From assembly GCA_900468625.1 (NCBI GenBank), contig UBUL01000022.1, positions 1 to 64,000 on the forward strand: a DNA stretch of 64,000 bases, in the 5' to 3' direction. The notes below the pieces were generated by a model. That model saw only the letters and a program-made list of their open reading frames with translations, had not been told where the DNA came from and made no database searches. The DNA is from Hyphomicrobiales bacterium. GTDB taxonomy: Bacteria; Pseudomonadota; Alphaproteobacteria; Rhizobiales; Rhizobiaceae. Each line of letters opens with the position of its first letter. Position 1 is the first letter of the stretch. A program made the position numbers and the translations under genes. Positions 33,440-41,840 of the stretch are shown in pieces.

Positions 33440-33817
33440 CTATTCGCCGGTCTGGAAATAGGCTTCGAGCCGATAGCCGTCCGGGTCTATGACGAAGGCG
33501 GCGTAGTAGAACTGGCTGTAGTCGGGCCGGATGCCCGGACTGCCATTGTCTTCGCCGCCGTTGGCCATACCGGCGGCATAGAAGGCATCGACGGCCGCCT
33601 GGCTCGGAGCCACGAAACAGAAATGCAGGCCGGAGCCGCGATCGGCGGGCACGGGGCGTTCCACCTCGCTGACCCAGAACTGAGCGCGCTCCGCGCCATA
33701 TCCGATCGTGCCATCGAAGTTGCTCAGGCGCTCGTAGCCGAGTGGTGCCAATGCAGCGTCGTAGAATCTCTGTGCCCTCGCCAGGTCTTTGACGCCGATC
33801 GAGATATGGTCGAACAT
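33440..33817 (-). CDS. VOC family (glyoxalase/bleomycin-resistance fold) protein
   Basis: 125-residue vicinal-oxygen-chelate protein. FDHISIGVKDLARAQRFYDAAL at the start supplies the first metal ligand and LHFCFVAPSQAAVDAFYAAGMA with FVIDPDGYRLEAYF at the end the others. The start at 33817 has GGGAGC ahead; the frame is open further upstream to 33928 without similarity. Activity may be lyase, dioxygenase or antibiotic binding. The flanking 371 bp up to 34189 form a divergent promoter region with the ECF42 operon. Confidence 0.84.
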   Translation of the reverse strand: MFDHISIGVKDLARAQRFYDAALAPLGYERLSNFDGTIGYGAERAQFWVSEVERPVPADRGSGLHFCFVAPSQAAVDAFYAAGMANGGEDNGSPGIRPDYSQFYYAAFVIDPDGYRLEAYFQTGE

Positions 33818-34097
33818 GAAAACAAGCTCCCGCCGAGTTGTCCGCGGATCTCCGCCAGAGGCTGCGCCCATGGAAAGACGCCGGCCTTCGAAAGTCCGCA
33901 GGTGCAATTTCGCCTCACCATCTTGCAATGATCATGTGAAGTCAACAAAGCGATGTGGCGAGTTGCAGGATCATCCGAACCCAGGCTTTTCAGCTGTGCC
34001 AAGGCCGTTTTGGACGTTGTCGATCTTGATGAGCCATATGCGCCGGAAGTACGATTTGCCGGCGTTTCGGTCTTCATGCAGATTTTTTCGAAACGGC

Positions 34098-34124
34098 TGT
34101 CGATTTCCAGAGAGCTGCCTCGTC
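34098..34124 (+). promoter_or_regulatory. Candidate ECF42-dependent promoter in the 33818-34188 gap
   Basis: TGTCGA (34098-34103), a 17-bp spacer, then CGTC (34121-34124). ECF42 sigma factors are reported to recognise TGTCGA at -35 and CGA/TC at -10. Transcription would start near 34132, about 57 bp before the DGPF gene, implying autoregulation. A second TGTCGA at 34018-34023 has no equally good -10. Nothing else was recognised in the 371-bp gap. Confidence 0.5.
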
Positions 34125-34188
34125 GTCAATATGAGCGGGCTTGTTCAGCGGCAATGGTGCCAGCGTCTCGCTTCCGGAGGAATTTTCC

Positions 34189-34581
34189 ATGCGTTTCATG
34201 TCTATCGTCATTGCCAAGGATTTCATGCAGCCATCGCCGGCGCTTCTCGAGGCCATCCACAAGCTCGCCGATCGGGAAATCAAAGCCGGTCGTATGATCG
34301 ATACGGCAGGGCTGATGCCGCTTGCGACCGGCGCGCGCGTCACGATCAAAGATCGCAAACTGAGCGTCGTCGATGGTCCTTTCGTCGAGGCGAAGGAAGT
34401 CGTCGGCGGCTACGCGATCTTCGAGCTGCAGAGCAAGGAGGAGGCCGTGGCGCTGGCGGTCGAGTTCATGCAGCTGCACAAGGATTTCATGCCCGGCTGG
34501 GAAGGAACATGTGAGGTGCGCGCCTATTTCGAGCCGAATGCCGAGGGAGTATGCGATCCTCTCGCCGAAGCAAGGGCATGA
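34189..34581 (+). CDS. YCII/DGPF-domain protein, ECF42 partner
   Basis: 130-residue protein of the YCII-related family: MRFMSIVIAKDF at the start, RVTIKDRKLSVVDGPFVEAKEVVGGYAIFEL (quoted from VVDGPFVEAKEVVGGYAIFE) containing the DGPF motif, and a C-terminal FYQLH-like FMQLHKDFMPGWEG. GGAGG lies 6-10 bp before the ATG at 34189. DGPF proteins are regularly encoded next to ECF42 sigma factors, exactly as here, and are thought to act in the same response, though the biochemical role is unsettled. Confidence 0.86.
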   Translation: MRFMSIVIAKDFMQPSPALLEAIHKLADREIKAGRMIDTAGLMPLATGARVTIKDRKLSVVDGPFVEAKEVVGGYAIFELQSKEEAVALAVEFMQLHKDFMPGWEGTCEVRAYFEPNAEGVCDPLAEARA

Positions 34582-34612
34582 TGCATTCGATCTGTCGTCA
34601 AGGCGGGCGGTC

Positions 34613-35893
34613 GTGACGGCCGCCGGCACCCATCGGGCGATCCTTGCCGTCTGGCGGATCGAACAGCCGCGGCTGATCACCAGTCTGGCGCGATTGCTGC
34701 GCGATGTGCCCCTGGCCGAGGATATCACTCAAGAGGCACTGATTGCGGCTTTGGAGCGATGGCCGGAAACGGGCATCCCCGAGCGGCCCGGCGCGTGGCT
34801 TATGACTGCCGCCAAACGTCGGGCGCTCGACCATCTGCGCCGGCGCCGGATGCTTGACGAGAAGCACGAACTGATCACCCGGGAGATGGAGGAGGACGAG
34901 CAGATCATGCCTGACCTGGACACCGCTCTCGATGATGATATCGGCGATGAAATGCTGCGTCTGATCTTCACGGCATGCCACCCGCTGATCTCGCGCGAGG
35001 CGCGGGTGGCGTTGGCCTTGCGGATGATCTGCGGCCTGACGACGGAAGAGATCGCGCGGGCATTTCTGGTGTCGGAGGCGACGATCGCGCAGCGTATCGT
35101 CCGTGCCAAGAGGACATTGTCGGAATCGGGACTTTCCTATGAGACGCCGCGTGGCGAGGAGCTGTCGCAACGTCTCGCCTCGGTGCTGGAGGTCGTCTAT
35201 CTGATCTTCAATGAGGGTTATACGGCTGCGCGCGGCGAAAACTGGATGCGGCTGCAATTGTGCAGCGAGGCGCTGCGGCTGGGGCGAATATTGACATCTG
35301 TGGCGCCGCAGGAGCCGGAGGCGCATGCGCTGCTGGCATTGATGGAGCTCAACGCCTCCCGCGCCGCCGCACGAACGGATGCTGCCGGCAACCCGATCCT
35401 CCTGCTCGAACAGAATCGCAGCCGATGGGATCGGCTGCAGATTCAACGCGGTCTGAAAGCGCTGATGCGGGCACAGGAGCTTGGTGGCGCGGGCGGGGCC
35501 TATGCTCTCCAAGCCGCGATCATCGCGTGCCATGCAAGGGCGAGAACGGCCGATGAAACCGACTGGCGGCGGATCGCCGATCTCTATGGGGAGCTTGCCG
35601 GGCTTCTGCGTTCGCCCGTTGTCGAACTCAACCGCGCCGTCGCCATAGGCATGGCCGACGGTCCGGAGGCGGCATTGGAAATCGTTGAAAGTCTCCGCGA
35701 TGAACCCGTGCTGAGGGGCTATCATCTCCTGCCGAGCGTTCGCGGCGATCTTCTCTGCAAGCTCCGCCGATATGACGAGGCACGGCGAGCCTTTGAGGCG
35801 GCCGCCGCGCTTGCTGAAAATCAGAGGGAGCGTGATTTCCTGATGCGCCGCGCCGGCGAAGCTGCCGGCAAAGAAAGGGATCGACCCGCCTGA
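34613..35893 (+). CDS. ECF42-group RNA polymerase sigma factor with TPR-like C-terminal extension
   Basis: About 426-residue sigma factor. Region 2 (AVWRIEQPRLITSLARLLRDVPLAEDITQEAL, quoted from LLRDVPLAEDITQEAL) and region 4 (GLTTEEIARAFLVSEATIAQRIVRAKRTL, quoted from EEIARAFLVSEATIAQRIVR) give promoter recognition. The residues after 190 (VVYLIFNEGYTAARGENWMR and the long helical repeat region to the end) are the tetratricopeptide-like extension characteristic of ECF42. No anti-sigma factor is adjacent, as usual for this group. GTG at 34613 is chosen because the family N terminus follows; the frame is open further upstream inside the DGPF gene. It forms an operon with the DGPF gene. Confidence 0.87.
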   Translation: MTAAGTHRAILAVWRIEQPRLITSLARLLRDVPLAEDITQEALIAALERWPETGIPERPGAWLMTAAKRRALDHLRRRRMLDEKHELITREMEEDEQIMPDLDTALDDDIGDEMLRLIFTACHPLISREARVALALRMICGLTTEEIARAFLVSEATIAQRIVRAKRTLSESGLSYETPRGEELSQRLASVLEVVYLIFNEGYTAARGENWMRLQLCSEALRLGRILTSVAPQEPEAHALLALMELNASRAAARTDAAGNPILLLEQNRSRWDRLQIQRGLKALMRAQELGGAGGAYALQAAIIACHARARTADETDWRRIADLYGELAGLLRSPVVELNRAVAIGMADGPEAALEIVESLRDEPVLRGYHLLPSVRGDLLCKLRRYDEARRAFEAAAALAENQRERDFLMRRAGEAAGKERDRPA

Positions 35894-35918
35894 GGAGGGC
35901 GGGTCATCTTGCGTTGGA

Positions 35919-37319
35919 TTATTCCGCAGCCTGATAATTCGAGGCTCTTGCGGTAGACGAGCGCGGGCCGAGCGCTGCGAGCAGCGTAATGGCGGCGGCA
36001 AGGATCGTCACGAAACCGATGCCGGCGATATAAGGGTTCCAGCCAAAACTTGGTGCTGCGCTGAAGACGGCCGATGCCGCCGCCAGGATGATGCCGCCGC
36101 CGATCTGGAAGGAGGCAAACAGCATGCCCGAAGCCAGGCCGGATTCATCGTCGCCAACGTCGGAGAGAGCCGCGACCTGGATCGACGGATAGGTCATGGC
36201 ATAGCCGACGCCGAGCAGGAGCTGCGAGACGGCGACGAGTGCCATCGTATCGATGTGTCCCGCAGACAGCGCCCAGAAGAGATAGCTGATGGCCTGCAAT
36301 CCGACGCCGAAGGTCATGAGCAGGGTCGTGCCGCGTTTCTGGCCGATCGTAGCGAAGCGCGGAGCAAGGAACATGACGCAGGAGCCGGCTATGGCGAAGG
36401 CGAAGCCTGTCGCAAAGGCCGACCAGCCGACAATGGTCTGGTAGTAGAGCGTCGCGACGAATTGAAAGCCGACATAGGCTCCCTGGTACAGTGCGGCAAC
36501 GGCATTGGCGTGGCTGAGCTTGGCACGCCGGAACATGGCAAGCGGCACCATCGGATCGTGATGACGCGATTCCACGATCAGGAACAGCACGATCAGGATC
36601 AAAGCGGCGAGGAGCGAGCCCCAGGTCGCGAAGGCCTGCCAGCCATCGGCGGCGGCGTTGGTGACGCCGAAGACGAAGAGCAGCAGTCCGGGGGTGATCG
36701 TCAGGGCGCCGGCCCAGTCGAAGCGAGTGCGCGGGCCGCTCCGCTTGTGGTCGGCGGGCAGTACGAGCGGGGCGACGGTCAGCGCGAGGATGGCGACGGG
36801 AGCGCCCATGACGATGGTTGCGCGCCAGCTGATGAGCGTTGCCGCGCCGCCCAGCACCATGCCGAGCACGAAGCCGGCAGCACCGGTGGAGGAGAAGACG
36901 CCGAGCGCCTTGGCACGGGCTTCGCCTTCTCCGAAGACGGAGAGAAGGAGGGCAAGGGCTGCCGGTGCCGTGAAGGCGGCAGCGATGCCCTTGATCAGGC
37001 GCGCGGCGATGAGCGTTGGAGCGCTGTCGACGAAACCGCCGGCAATGCTAGCGGCGGCAAAGACGGCGAGCGACCAGAGGAAGACGCGGCGGTGGCCGAA
37101 GAGATCGGCGACACGGCCGCCGAGCAGCAGGAAGCCGCCATAGCCGAGCACATAGGCGCTGACGGCCCATTGCAGCGAGGTTGCCTGCATGCCGAGCTCT
37201 TTCTGGATTGCGGGCAAGGCCACGCCGATGGTGGAGACGTCCATGGCGTCGAGGAAATTGGCGGCGCATAGCAGCAGCAACGCCAATCCCGCTCCGCTTC
37301 GGGTTTGGGAAGAAGTCAT
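35919..37319 (-). CDS. MFS transporter, DHA2 (14-helix) type
   Basis: 466-residue major facilitator permease with 14 hydrophobic segments. LDAMDVSTIGVALPAIQKELG and the GGRVADLFGHRRVF loop 2-3 motif, then ISWRATIVMGAPVA, mark the DHA2 drug:H+ antiporter family (EmrB/QacA type). It is divergent from the LysR-type gene at 37440, and a dyad in the gap points to regulation by that protein. The substrate is unknown. Confidence 0.9.
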   Translation of the reverse strand: MTSSQTRSGAGLALLLLCAANFLDAMDVSTIGVALPAIQKELGMQATSLQWAVSAYVLGYGGFLLLGGRVADLFGHRRVFLWSLAVFAAASIAGGFVDSAPTLIAARLIKGIAAAFTAPAALALLLSVFGEGEARAKALGVFSSTGAAGFVLGMVLGGAATLISWRATIVMGAPVAILALTVAPLVLPADHKRSGPRTRFDWAGALTITPGLLLFVFGVTNAAADGWQAFATWGSLLAALILIVLFLIVESRHHDPMVPLAMFRRAKLSHANAVAALYQGAYVGFQFVATLYYQTIVGWSAFATGFAFAIAGSCVMFLAPRFATIGQKRGTTLLMTFGVGLQAISYLFWALSAGHIDTMALVAVSQLLLGVGYAMTYPSIQVAALSDVGDDESGLASGMLFASFQIGGGIILAAASAVFSAAPSFGWNPYIAGIGFVTILAAAITLLAALGPRSSTARASNYQAAE

Positions 37320-37398
37320 CGGGATCGTTCCTTTCTAGGCTGCCGTCTCTTGGGAGGTCGAAAGCGGCAGGGAACGAGAAAATGTACATCTTCAAACC

Positions 37399-37415
37399 CT
37401 ATTGCAAATTGATAG
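37399..37415. promoter_or_regulatory. LysR-type dyad between MFS and LysR genes
   Basis: CTAT-N9-ATAG (37399-37415) in the 120-bp divergent gap, compatible with a T-N11-A LysR box. Placement about 25 bp before the regulator start and 80 bp from the MFS start fits autoregulation and MFS control. Confidence 0.45.
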
Positions 37416-37439
37416 TAACCATGTCAGGTATTACTGGCG

Positions 37440-38435
37440 ATGATGAATGATGCGACACTTCGAAAAATCGATCTCAATCTGCTGCTCGCCTTCTCCGTGC
37501 TGATGCAGGAGCGGAATGTCAGCCGTGCGGCCGAGCGCCTGCTGCTCGGCCAGCCGGGTCTTTCCGCAGCGCTCCGCCGATTGCGCGAGACGCTGGACGA
37601 CGAATTGTTCGTACGCGTCGGGCGTGGTCTGCAGCCGACGCCGCGGGCGCTGTCCATCGCGCCGGCGATCGAGGATGCTCTCTCGGGTATCGAACGCGCC
37701 ATCCGCCCGCCGGCTGCCTTCGATCCGGAGAACTGGCATGGCGAGTTCCGCATCGGGCTTTGCGACAATCTCGAATCCTCCTTCTTCGGGCCGCTGATGG
37801 CGCGGCTGCGCCGGCTCGCGCCGCATGCGCGGCTGACCAGCGTGGCGTTCGACCGGCGTGATGCGGTGCGCCTGCTGGACGAGGGCGCCTTTGACTTCAG
37901 CATTTCGGTGCATGACGAACCGGCCTCGTGGCACGTTCGCGCGCCGCTTTTCGAACAGGCTTCACTCTGCATCTATGATGCCAGGCATCTGAAATGCGCT
38001 GCGCCGCTCAGCCTGAAGCATTTCGCAGCCGCCCCGCATGTCACCGTTTCGCTGGAAGGAGCTACATCCAGCAATGTGGACGTCGCCCTTGCACGCCTCG
38101 GCCATCGCCGGCAGGTGGTGGCAACGGTTCCCCGCTTTTCGGCGCTTCCGACGACGCTGCGCGCCATTCCGGCTATTGCGACAGTTCCCGAGGCCATTGC
38201 GCGCTGCATGGCGCAACTGCATGACCTGACGATTTCGGAGCCGCCGTTCGAACTGTCGGCCGATCCGGTGACGATGCTCTACCGGCGCGTCGATCAGGCC
38301 GACAGCCGCTCGGTATGGTTCCGCCGCCTGTTCGTGGAAGTGGTCACGGAAGCGCTGGAGGCGAGCGGATGCAGCATGTGCGTTTCCACGGATGCCTGCT
38401 GCTACGATCCGCCGGTCCCTGCCGAGGCGGTATGA
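37440..38435 (+). CDS. LysR family transcriptional regulator (NodD/LinR-like)
   Basis: 331-residue LTTR. The winged helix (RKIDLNLLLAFSVLMQERNVSRAAERLLLGQPGLSAALRRLRETLDDELFVRVGRG, quoted from LNLLLAFSVLMQERNVSR) is at residues 9-65, with a substrate-binding domain after 95. The LxxFDLNLL start places it with the NodD/LinR/NahR branch that senses aromatic compounds. The C-terminal tail is unusually rich in cysteine (SGCSMCVSTDACCYD, residues about 310-324), which could respond to redox or metal state. It is divergent from the MFS exporter, its likely target. Confidence 0.88.
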   Translation: MMNDATLRKIDLNLLLAFSVLMQERNVSRAAERLLLGQPGLSAALRRLRETLDDELFVRVGRGLQPTPRALSIAPAIEDALSGIERAIRPPAAFDPENWHGEFRIGLCDNLESSFFGPLMARLRRLAPHARLTSVAFDRRDAVRLLDEGAFDFSISVHDEPASWHVRAPLFEQASLCIYDARHLKCAAPLSLKHFAAAPHVTVSLEGATSSNVDVALARLGHRRQVVATVPRFSALPTTLRAIPAIATVPEAIARCMAQLHDLTISEPPFELSADPVTMLYRRVDQADSRSVWFRRLFVEVVTEALEASGCSMCVSTDACCYDPPVPAEAV

Positions 38436-38453
38436 TCCTTCAAGGGAGGGGGC

Positions 38454-38963
38454 ATGATCCGGCATACGGTGCGTCTGTCCCTCCGCAGGCCGGAAGAGCG
38501 GGATCTCGATTTCGTCACCGCGCTCTTTGCCCGGCCGGAGCTTGTCGCCCATCGGCCAAATCCGGCACCGGACTCTCCTGCGGAAAGTGCGAGGCGACTT
38601 GCACGCGATCGGGCGCACTGGCGCCTGCATGGATTCGGACGCTGGGCGATCGAAACGGAAGGGCGGCTGATCGGCTTCGGAGGCGTTGCCGTCTCAAGGG
38701 AATTCGAAGGACTCAACCTTTCCTATCATTTGCATCCTGATTGCTGGGGAAATGGCTATGCGACGGAACTGGTGACGGAGGCCTTGGCCTTCGCCCGCAG
38801 TGATCTCAAGGCGAAGCGGGTTGTCGGGCTTGTCCGTCCCGTCAATACCGCCTCCCGCAGGGTGCTGGAGAAATGCGGCGTCGGTTTCGAGCGTGAAGTC
38901 ATGCTGCATGGTGCGCCCACTCATCTGCTTTCCTATCGGCTGGCCGTGGCGACCGACGACTGA
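38454..38963 (+). CDS. GNAT acetyltransferase, RimJ/RimL type
   Basis: 169-residue GNAT protein. RLSLRRPEERDLDFVTALFARPEL at the start, LSYHLHPDCWGNGYATELVTEAL (the acetyl-CoA loop, quoted from WGNGYATELVTEAL) and VNTASRRVLEKCGVGFERE are the standard Acetyltransf_3 segments. It probably acetylates a ribosomal protein terminus or a small amine. It follows the LysR gene by 18 bp and converges with the cupin gene at 38965 (1-bp gap). Confidence 0.86.
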   Translation: MIRHTVRLSLRRPEERDLDFVTALFARPELVAHRPNPAPDSPAESARRLARDRAHWRLHGFGRWAIETEGRLIGFGGVAVSREFEGLNLSYHLHPDCWGNGYATELVTEALAFARSDLKAKRVVGLVRPVNTASRRVLEKCGVGFEREVMLHGAPTHLLSYRLAVATDD

Positions 38964-38964
38964 T

Positions 38965-39426
38965 TTAGCCGTCGGGATAAGGCATGCCATCCTTGTGCAC
39001 GAAGCGTCCATCCGTGCTGGAGCTCATCATGTCGATGTCCGAGCAGGTGATGAGGTCCGTCGGCGAACGCGAGCCGGCCTCGAGATAGATGGCCGTGATA
39101 TCGGACTTGTTGATCATGTGATGGCCGTTGCCCGAACCCTTCGGGAAGGCGGCGCAGTCGCCGGCGCGCAGCACGGTTTCTCCGTCATCCTCGATCAACG
39201 TCAGCTCGCCTTCCAGCACATAGACGAATTCATCCTCTTCCGAATGCCAGTGCCTTTGGCTCGACCAGTTGCCCGGCGGCAGCCGCATGAGATTGACGCC
39301 GAAATCCTTGAGGCCGCCTGCATCACCCAGCCGCTGACGTACGCGCTCCGTGCAGGGATCGTTGAACGGCGCGGGATAATACGTGCCCTTGATCTTGGGT
39401 ATGGCTGCAATATCGATCTTCGGCAT
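38965..39426 (-). CDS. Cupin-fold protein
   Basis: 153-residue cupin. HWHSEEDEFVYVLEGELTLIE is motif 1 and FPKGSGNGHHMINKSD motif 2, giving a metal site of three His and a Glu. The N-terminal part (PKIDIAAIPKIKGTYYPAPFN) and tail (SRSPTDLITCSDIDMM) are typical of an uncharacterised COG3837-like group. The start at 39426 is used; the frame runs open to 39489 without similarity. Enzyme activity cannot be named. Confidence 0.84.
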   Translation of the reverse strand: MPKIDIAAIPKIKGTYYPAPFNDPCTERVRQRLGDAGGLKDFGVNLMRLPPGNWSSQRHWHSEEDEFVYVLEGELTLIEDDGETVLRAGDCAAFPKGSGNGHHMINKSDITAIYLEAGSRSPTDLITCSDIDMMSSSTDGRFVHKDGMPYPDG

Positions 39427-39797
39427 GATGAACCTGCCTGCGATTTGCCATAGATTGATGTGCTGTCGGTGTGCCTTCAAGTCTAGCAAGATACATCGCT
39501 GTCAGTCCAGCAATGTATCTCGGTCCGTACGGCGAGGGTCGTGCAGTTGCCTATGTTGTCATCCGGCTGTCACCTGGTTGTCATCGTTCATACACATGTG
39601 CGTCGTTTGAGCAACACGCCATATGCAGGTGCTGTCACACATGGCGGGTGCCTGCCTAAATTCTTGTAAAAACGAAATAGTAAATGCAGCTTACTAACCG
39701 GAAGCGAAGCCTCGCGCTTCGAAATAGGCACTGGAACTTGATGTCGAGCGGCGGCAGGTTCGTCCATCGCGCAAGTTCGTTGACGAATGGAGTTACC
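39427..39797 (+). promoter_or_regulatory. Porin upstream region with TGTCAY direct repeats
   Basis: 371-bp gap before the porin. Three TGTCAT/TGTCAC boxes lie at 39557, 39568 and 39579, exactly 11 bp apart, the spacing of PhoB and other OmpR-family regulators; CTGTCAC matches a Pho half-site. Whether the regulator is PhoB or ChvI cannot be told here. A further TGTCAC at 39633 is out of phase. The rest looks like promoter and a long leader; no ORF is supported. Confidence 0.5.
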
Positions 39798-40898
39798 ATG
39801 AACATCAAGAGCTTGCTTATCGGTTCCGCTGCTGCCCTTTGCGTCGTATCCGGCGCCCATGCGGCTGACGCCATCGTCGCCGCCGAGCCGGAGCCGCTGG
39901 AATATGTCCGCATCTGCGATGCTTTCGGCGCTGGCTACTTCTTCATTCCCGGCACGGAGACCTGTTTGCGGGTCGGCGGCAAGATCCGCACGGAAGGCCA
40001 GTGGAAGGACCCCTACAATCGCGACAGCAATTTCGGCACCAAGTGGCATACCCGCGCGGAGCTGAACCTCAACACCGCAACCGATACCGAATACGGTCCG
40101 CTCAAGACCGAGACCATCGTTCGTTGGGACTGGAACGACGGCAACGCCACGTCGACGAACCTGCTATGGGCCTACATCACCCTTGCCGGCTTCACTGTGG
40201 GCAAGACGGATTCGCAGTACAACCAGTTCATCGGCTATGCCGGCGACGTGGTTCAGGACGACGTCATCTATGACGGTCCGTATGAACTGAACCAGATCAC
40301 CTACAACTACGACAGCGGTACGGGCTTCACCGGCGTCATCTCGCTCGAAGACAACAACTCCGGAACCACGACCAGCGCCTATGGCGGAAGCTGGCAGCTC
40401 TCCAAGAGCGATCACTACGCTCCGAACGTCGTCGCCGGCCTCGGCTACAAGGCGGGCGCCTGGCAGTTCCGCGTGGTCGGCGGTTATGACTCGATCGTCG
40501 AGGAGGGCGCGATCAAGGCCCGTGTCGATGCCGACTTCGGCGTCTTCTCCGCTTTCCTGATGGGCGGCTGGAACACGGACGGCGACAAGCTCAACCAGTA
40601 TGCCGGCTCGAACCAGCATGTCTCGGCCTGCACGACGTCCGACGGTGTCGTTCACGGCGCGGATTGCGGCTGGGGCGACTGGGCAGTCTGGGGCGGCGTC
40701 GGCGTCCCGATCAACGACAAGCTGAAGTGGAACGTTCAGCTCGCCTATACCGACTCCAAGATCTTCGAAGCGACCACGAACGTCAAATTCAACCCGGTCA
40801 AGAACCTGCTCGTCGAGCCGGAGTTCACCTACGTTCATTACGATCTGCCGAGCGACGATAGCTTCTCGGGTATCCTGCGTTTCGAGCGGACCTTCTAA
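39798..40898 (+). CDS. ropA: Outer-membrane porin, RopA type
   Basis: 366-residue porin. A signal peptide (residues 1-22, AAALCVVSGAHAAD) precedes the Rhizobiales porin start YVRICDAFGAGYFFIPGTETCLRVGGKIRTEG (quoted from YVRICDAFGAGYFFIPG). Alternating beta strands fill the rest and the last residue is Phe after FERTF, the outer-membrane insertion signal. The start at 39798 follows GGAGTTACC. It is a general diffusion channel of the Rhizobium RopA family. The long upstream leader and response-regulator-type repeats suggest tight control. Confidence 0.92.
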   Translation: MNIKSLLIGSAAALCVVSGAHAADAIVAAEPEPLEYVRICDAFGAGYFFIPGTETCLRVGGKIRTEGQWKDPYNRDSNFGTKWHTRAELNLNTATDTEYGPLKTETIVRWDWNDGNATSTNLLWAYITLAGFTVGKTDSQYNQFIGYAGDVVQDDVIYDGPYELNQITYNYDSGTGFTGVISLEDNNSGTTTSAYGGSWQLSKSDHYAPNVVAGLGYKAGAWQFRVVGGYDSIVEEGAIKARVDADFGVFSAFLMGGWNTDGDKLNQYAGSNQHVSACTTSDGVVHGADCGWGDWAVWGGVGVPINDKLKWNVQLAYTDSKIFEATTNVKFNPVKNLLVEPEFTYVHYDLPSDDSFSGILRFERTF

Positions 40899-41298
40899 GA
40901 CCGTCGGCCCAGGCCGATCTTCATGAACAAGGCCCGTTCGTCACATCGGACCTTATCCATCTTGACGGACGATTTTTAGATCTCCGTTCGCCCCGCATGC
41001 TTCCGGCAGGCGTCATGCGGCGCACCGTGACCTCTAGAGCCGGATGATTTTAGGTCGGTTCGACCTGAAATTTGAATCCGCTCTAGAAACAAAGAAGTAG
41101 AGCATGATGTCGTCCGAAAACCGTGCACACTTTTCGGCATCATGCTCTGGCGCAATCGTACCCGAACGGGCGCCGGGTCAGTCTTGGCAGTGGTCACACA
41201 GCCGATAAAGGGAAGTCGGTTCACTGTCATAAATCCAATGCTAATCAACGACTATCTCATTTTCGATAGCGCCCTTCGGCGCGACCAAAGGAAGCCCC
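40899..41298. other. 400-bp intergenic region with RIME copy
   Basis: Holds a RIME-like element at 41036-41148 (listed separately) and about 150 bp of leader before the small secreted-protein gene. A short dyad TCGGCC-CA-GGCCGA lies near 40904-40917, just after the porin stop. No further gene is supported. Confidence 0.6.
41036..41148. repeat. RIME-like intergenic mosaic element, copy 2
   Basis: 113-bp copy of the element at 9679-9792, in the same orientation. It has the same AGAGCCGGATGATTTTAGG start, the GGTC/GACC stem (with two changed positions in the right arm), and the closing GAGCATGATG ... CATCATGCTC hairpin pair around TTTTCGG. Covarying changes in the last stem (GCG to CAT, with CGC to ATG opposite) keep it paired. 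Confidence 0.8.
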
Positions 41299-41610
41299 AT
41301 GAAGACGATCATCATATTTGCCGCAGTTGGAATGTTCTCCGCGAACGCGATGGCCATGTCGGCCTATAATTCCAAGTCGATGACCTGCGCAGCCGTGCAT
41401 GAAAAGATGGCTCAGGAAGGGTCCATCGTGCTGCGATATCCCTCGCACCATCCGGGCATGATGATGTACAGCCGCACCGTCTCGAATTCGATGGCTTGCC
41501 TCGGACAGGGCAATATGACCAGTGCCAGCATTCCGACGAGCGACGACGCGAGCTGCAAGATCAAGACCTGCAGCTTCACCACCGGCAAAGGGTCGACCAA
41601 GAACCACTGA
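41299..41610 (+). CDS. Small secreted protein of unknown function
   Basis: 103 residues with a Sec signal peptide (residues 1-19, MFSANAMA-MS) and four cysteines in the mature part (MTCAAVH, MACLGQG, ASCKIK, TCSF). The pattern SMTCAAVHEKMAQEGSIVLRYPS is like a conserved but uncharacterised small exported protein group of Rhizobiales. AAGGAAGCCCC precedes the ATG. It is probably periplasmic or extracellular and disulphide-stabilised; no function is known. Confidence 0.75.
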   Translation: MKTIIIFAAVGMFSANAMAMSAYNSKSMTCAAVHEKMAQEGSIVLRYPSHHPGMMMYSRTVSNSMACLGQGNMTSASIPTSDDASCKIKTCSFTTGKGSTKNH

Positions 41611-41840
41611 GGGGGGCAGGGCCGATCCAGCTCTATGGGCCGAACATCGGCACGGCAGGGGGCCGCTCCTGCCGTGCGAGTTGCTCAGGGGCGGAGCAGA
41701 CTTAGCCGGACTGCGAAGAGTTGTATCGAGCTGGATGCCGAGTATCACCTGACTGCCGCATTGCGGCTTCACTGCGGATAAAAATCAATGGCTGCTTACG
41801 AGTAAAGACCACCCAGGCAGCTGATTAGATTCAAGAATCC

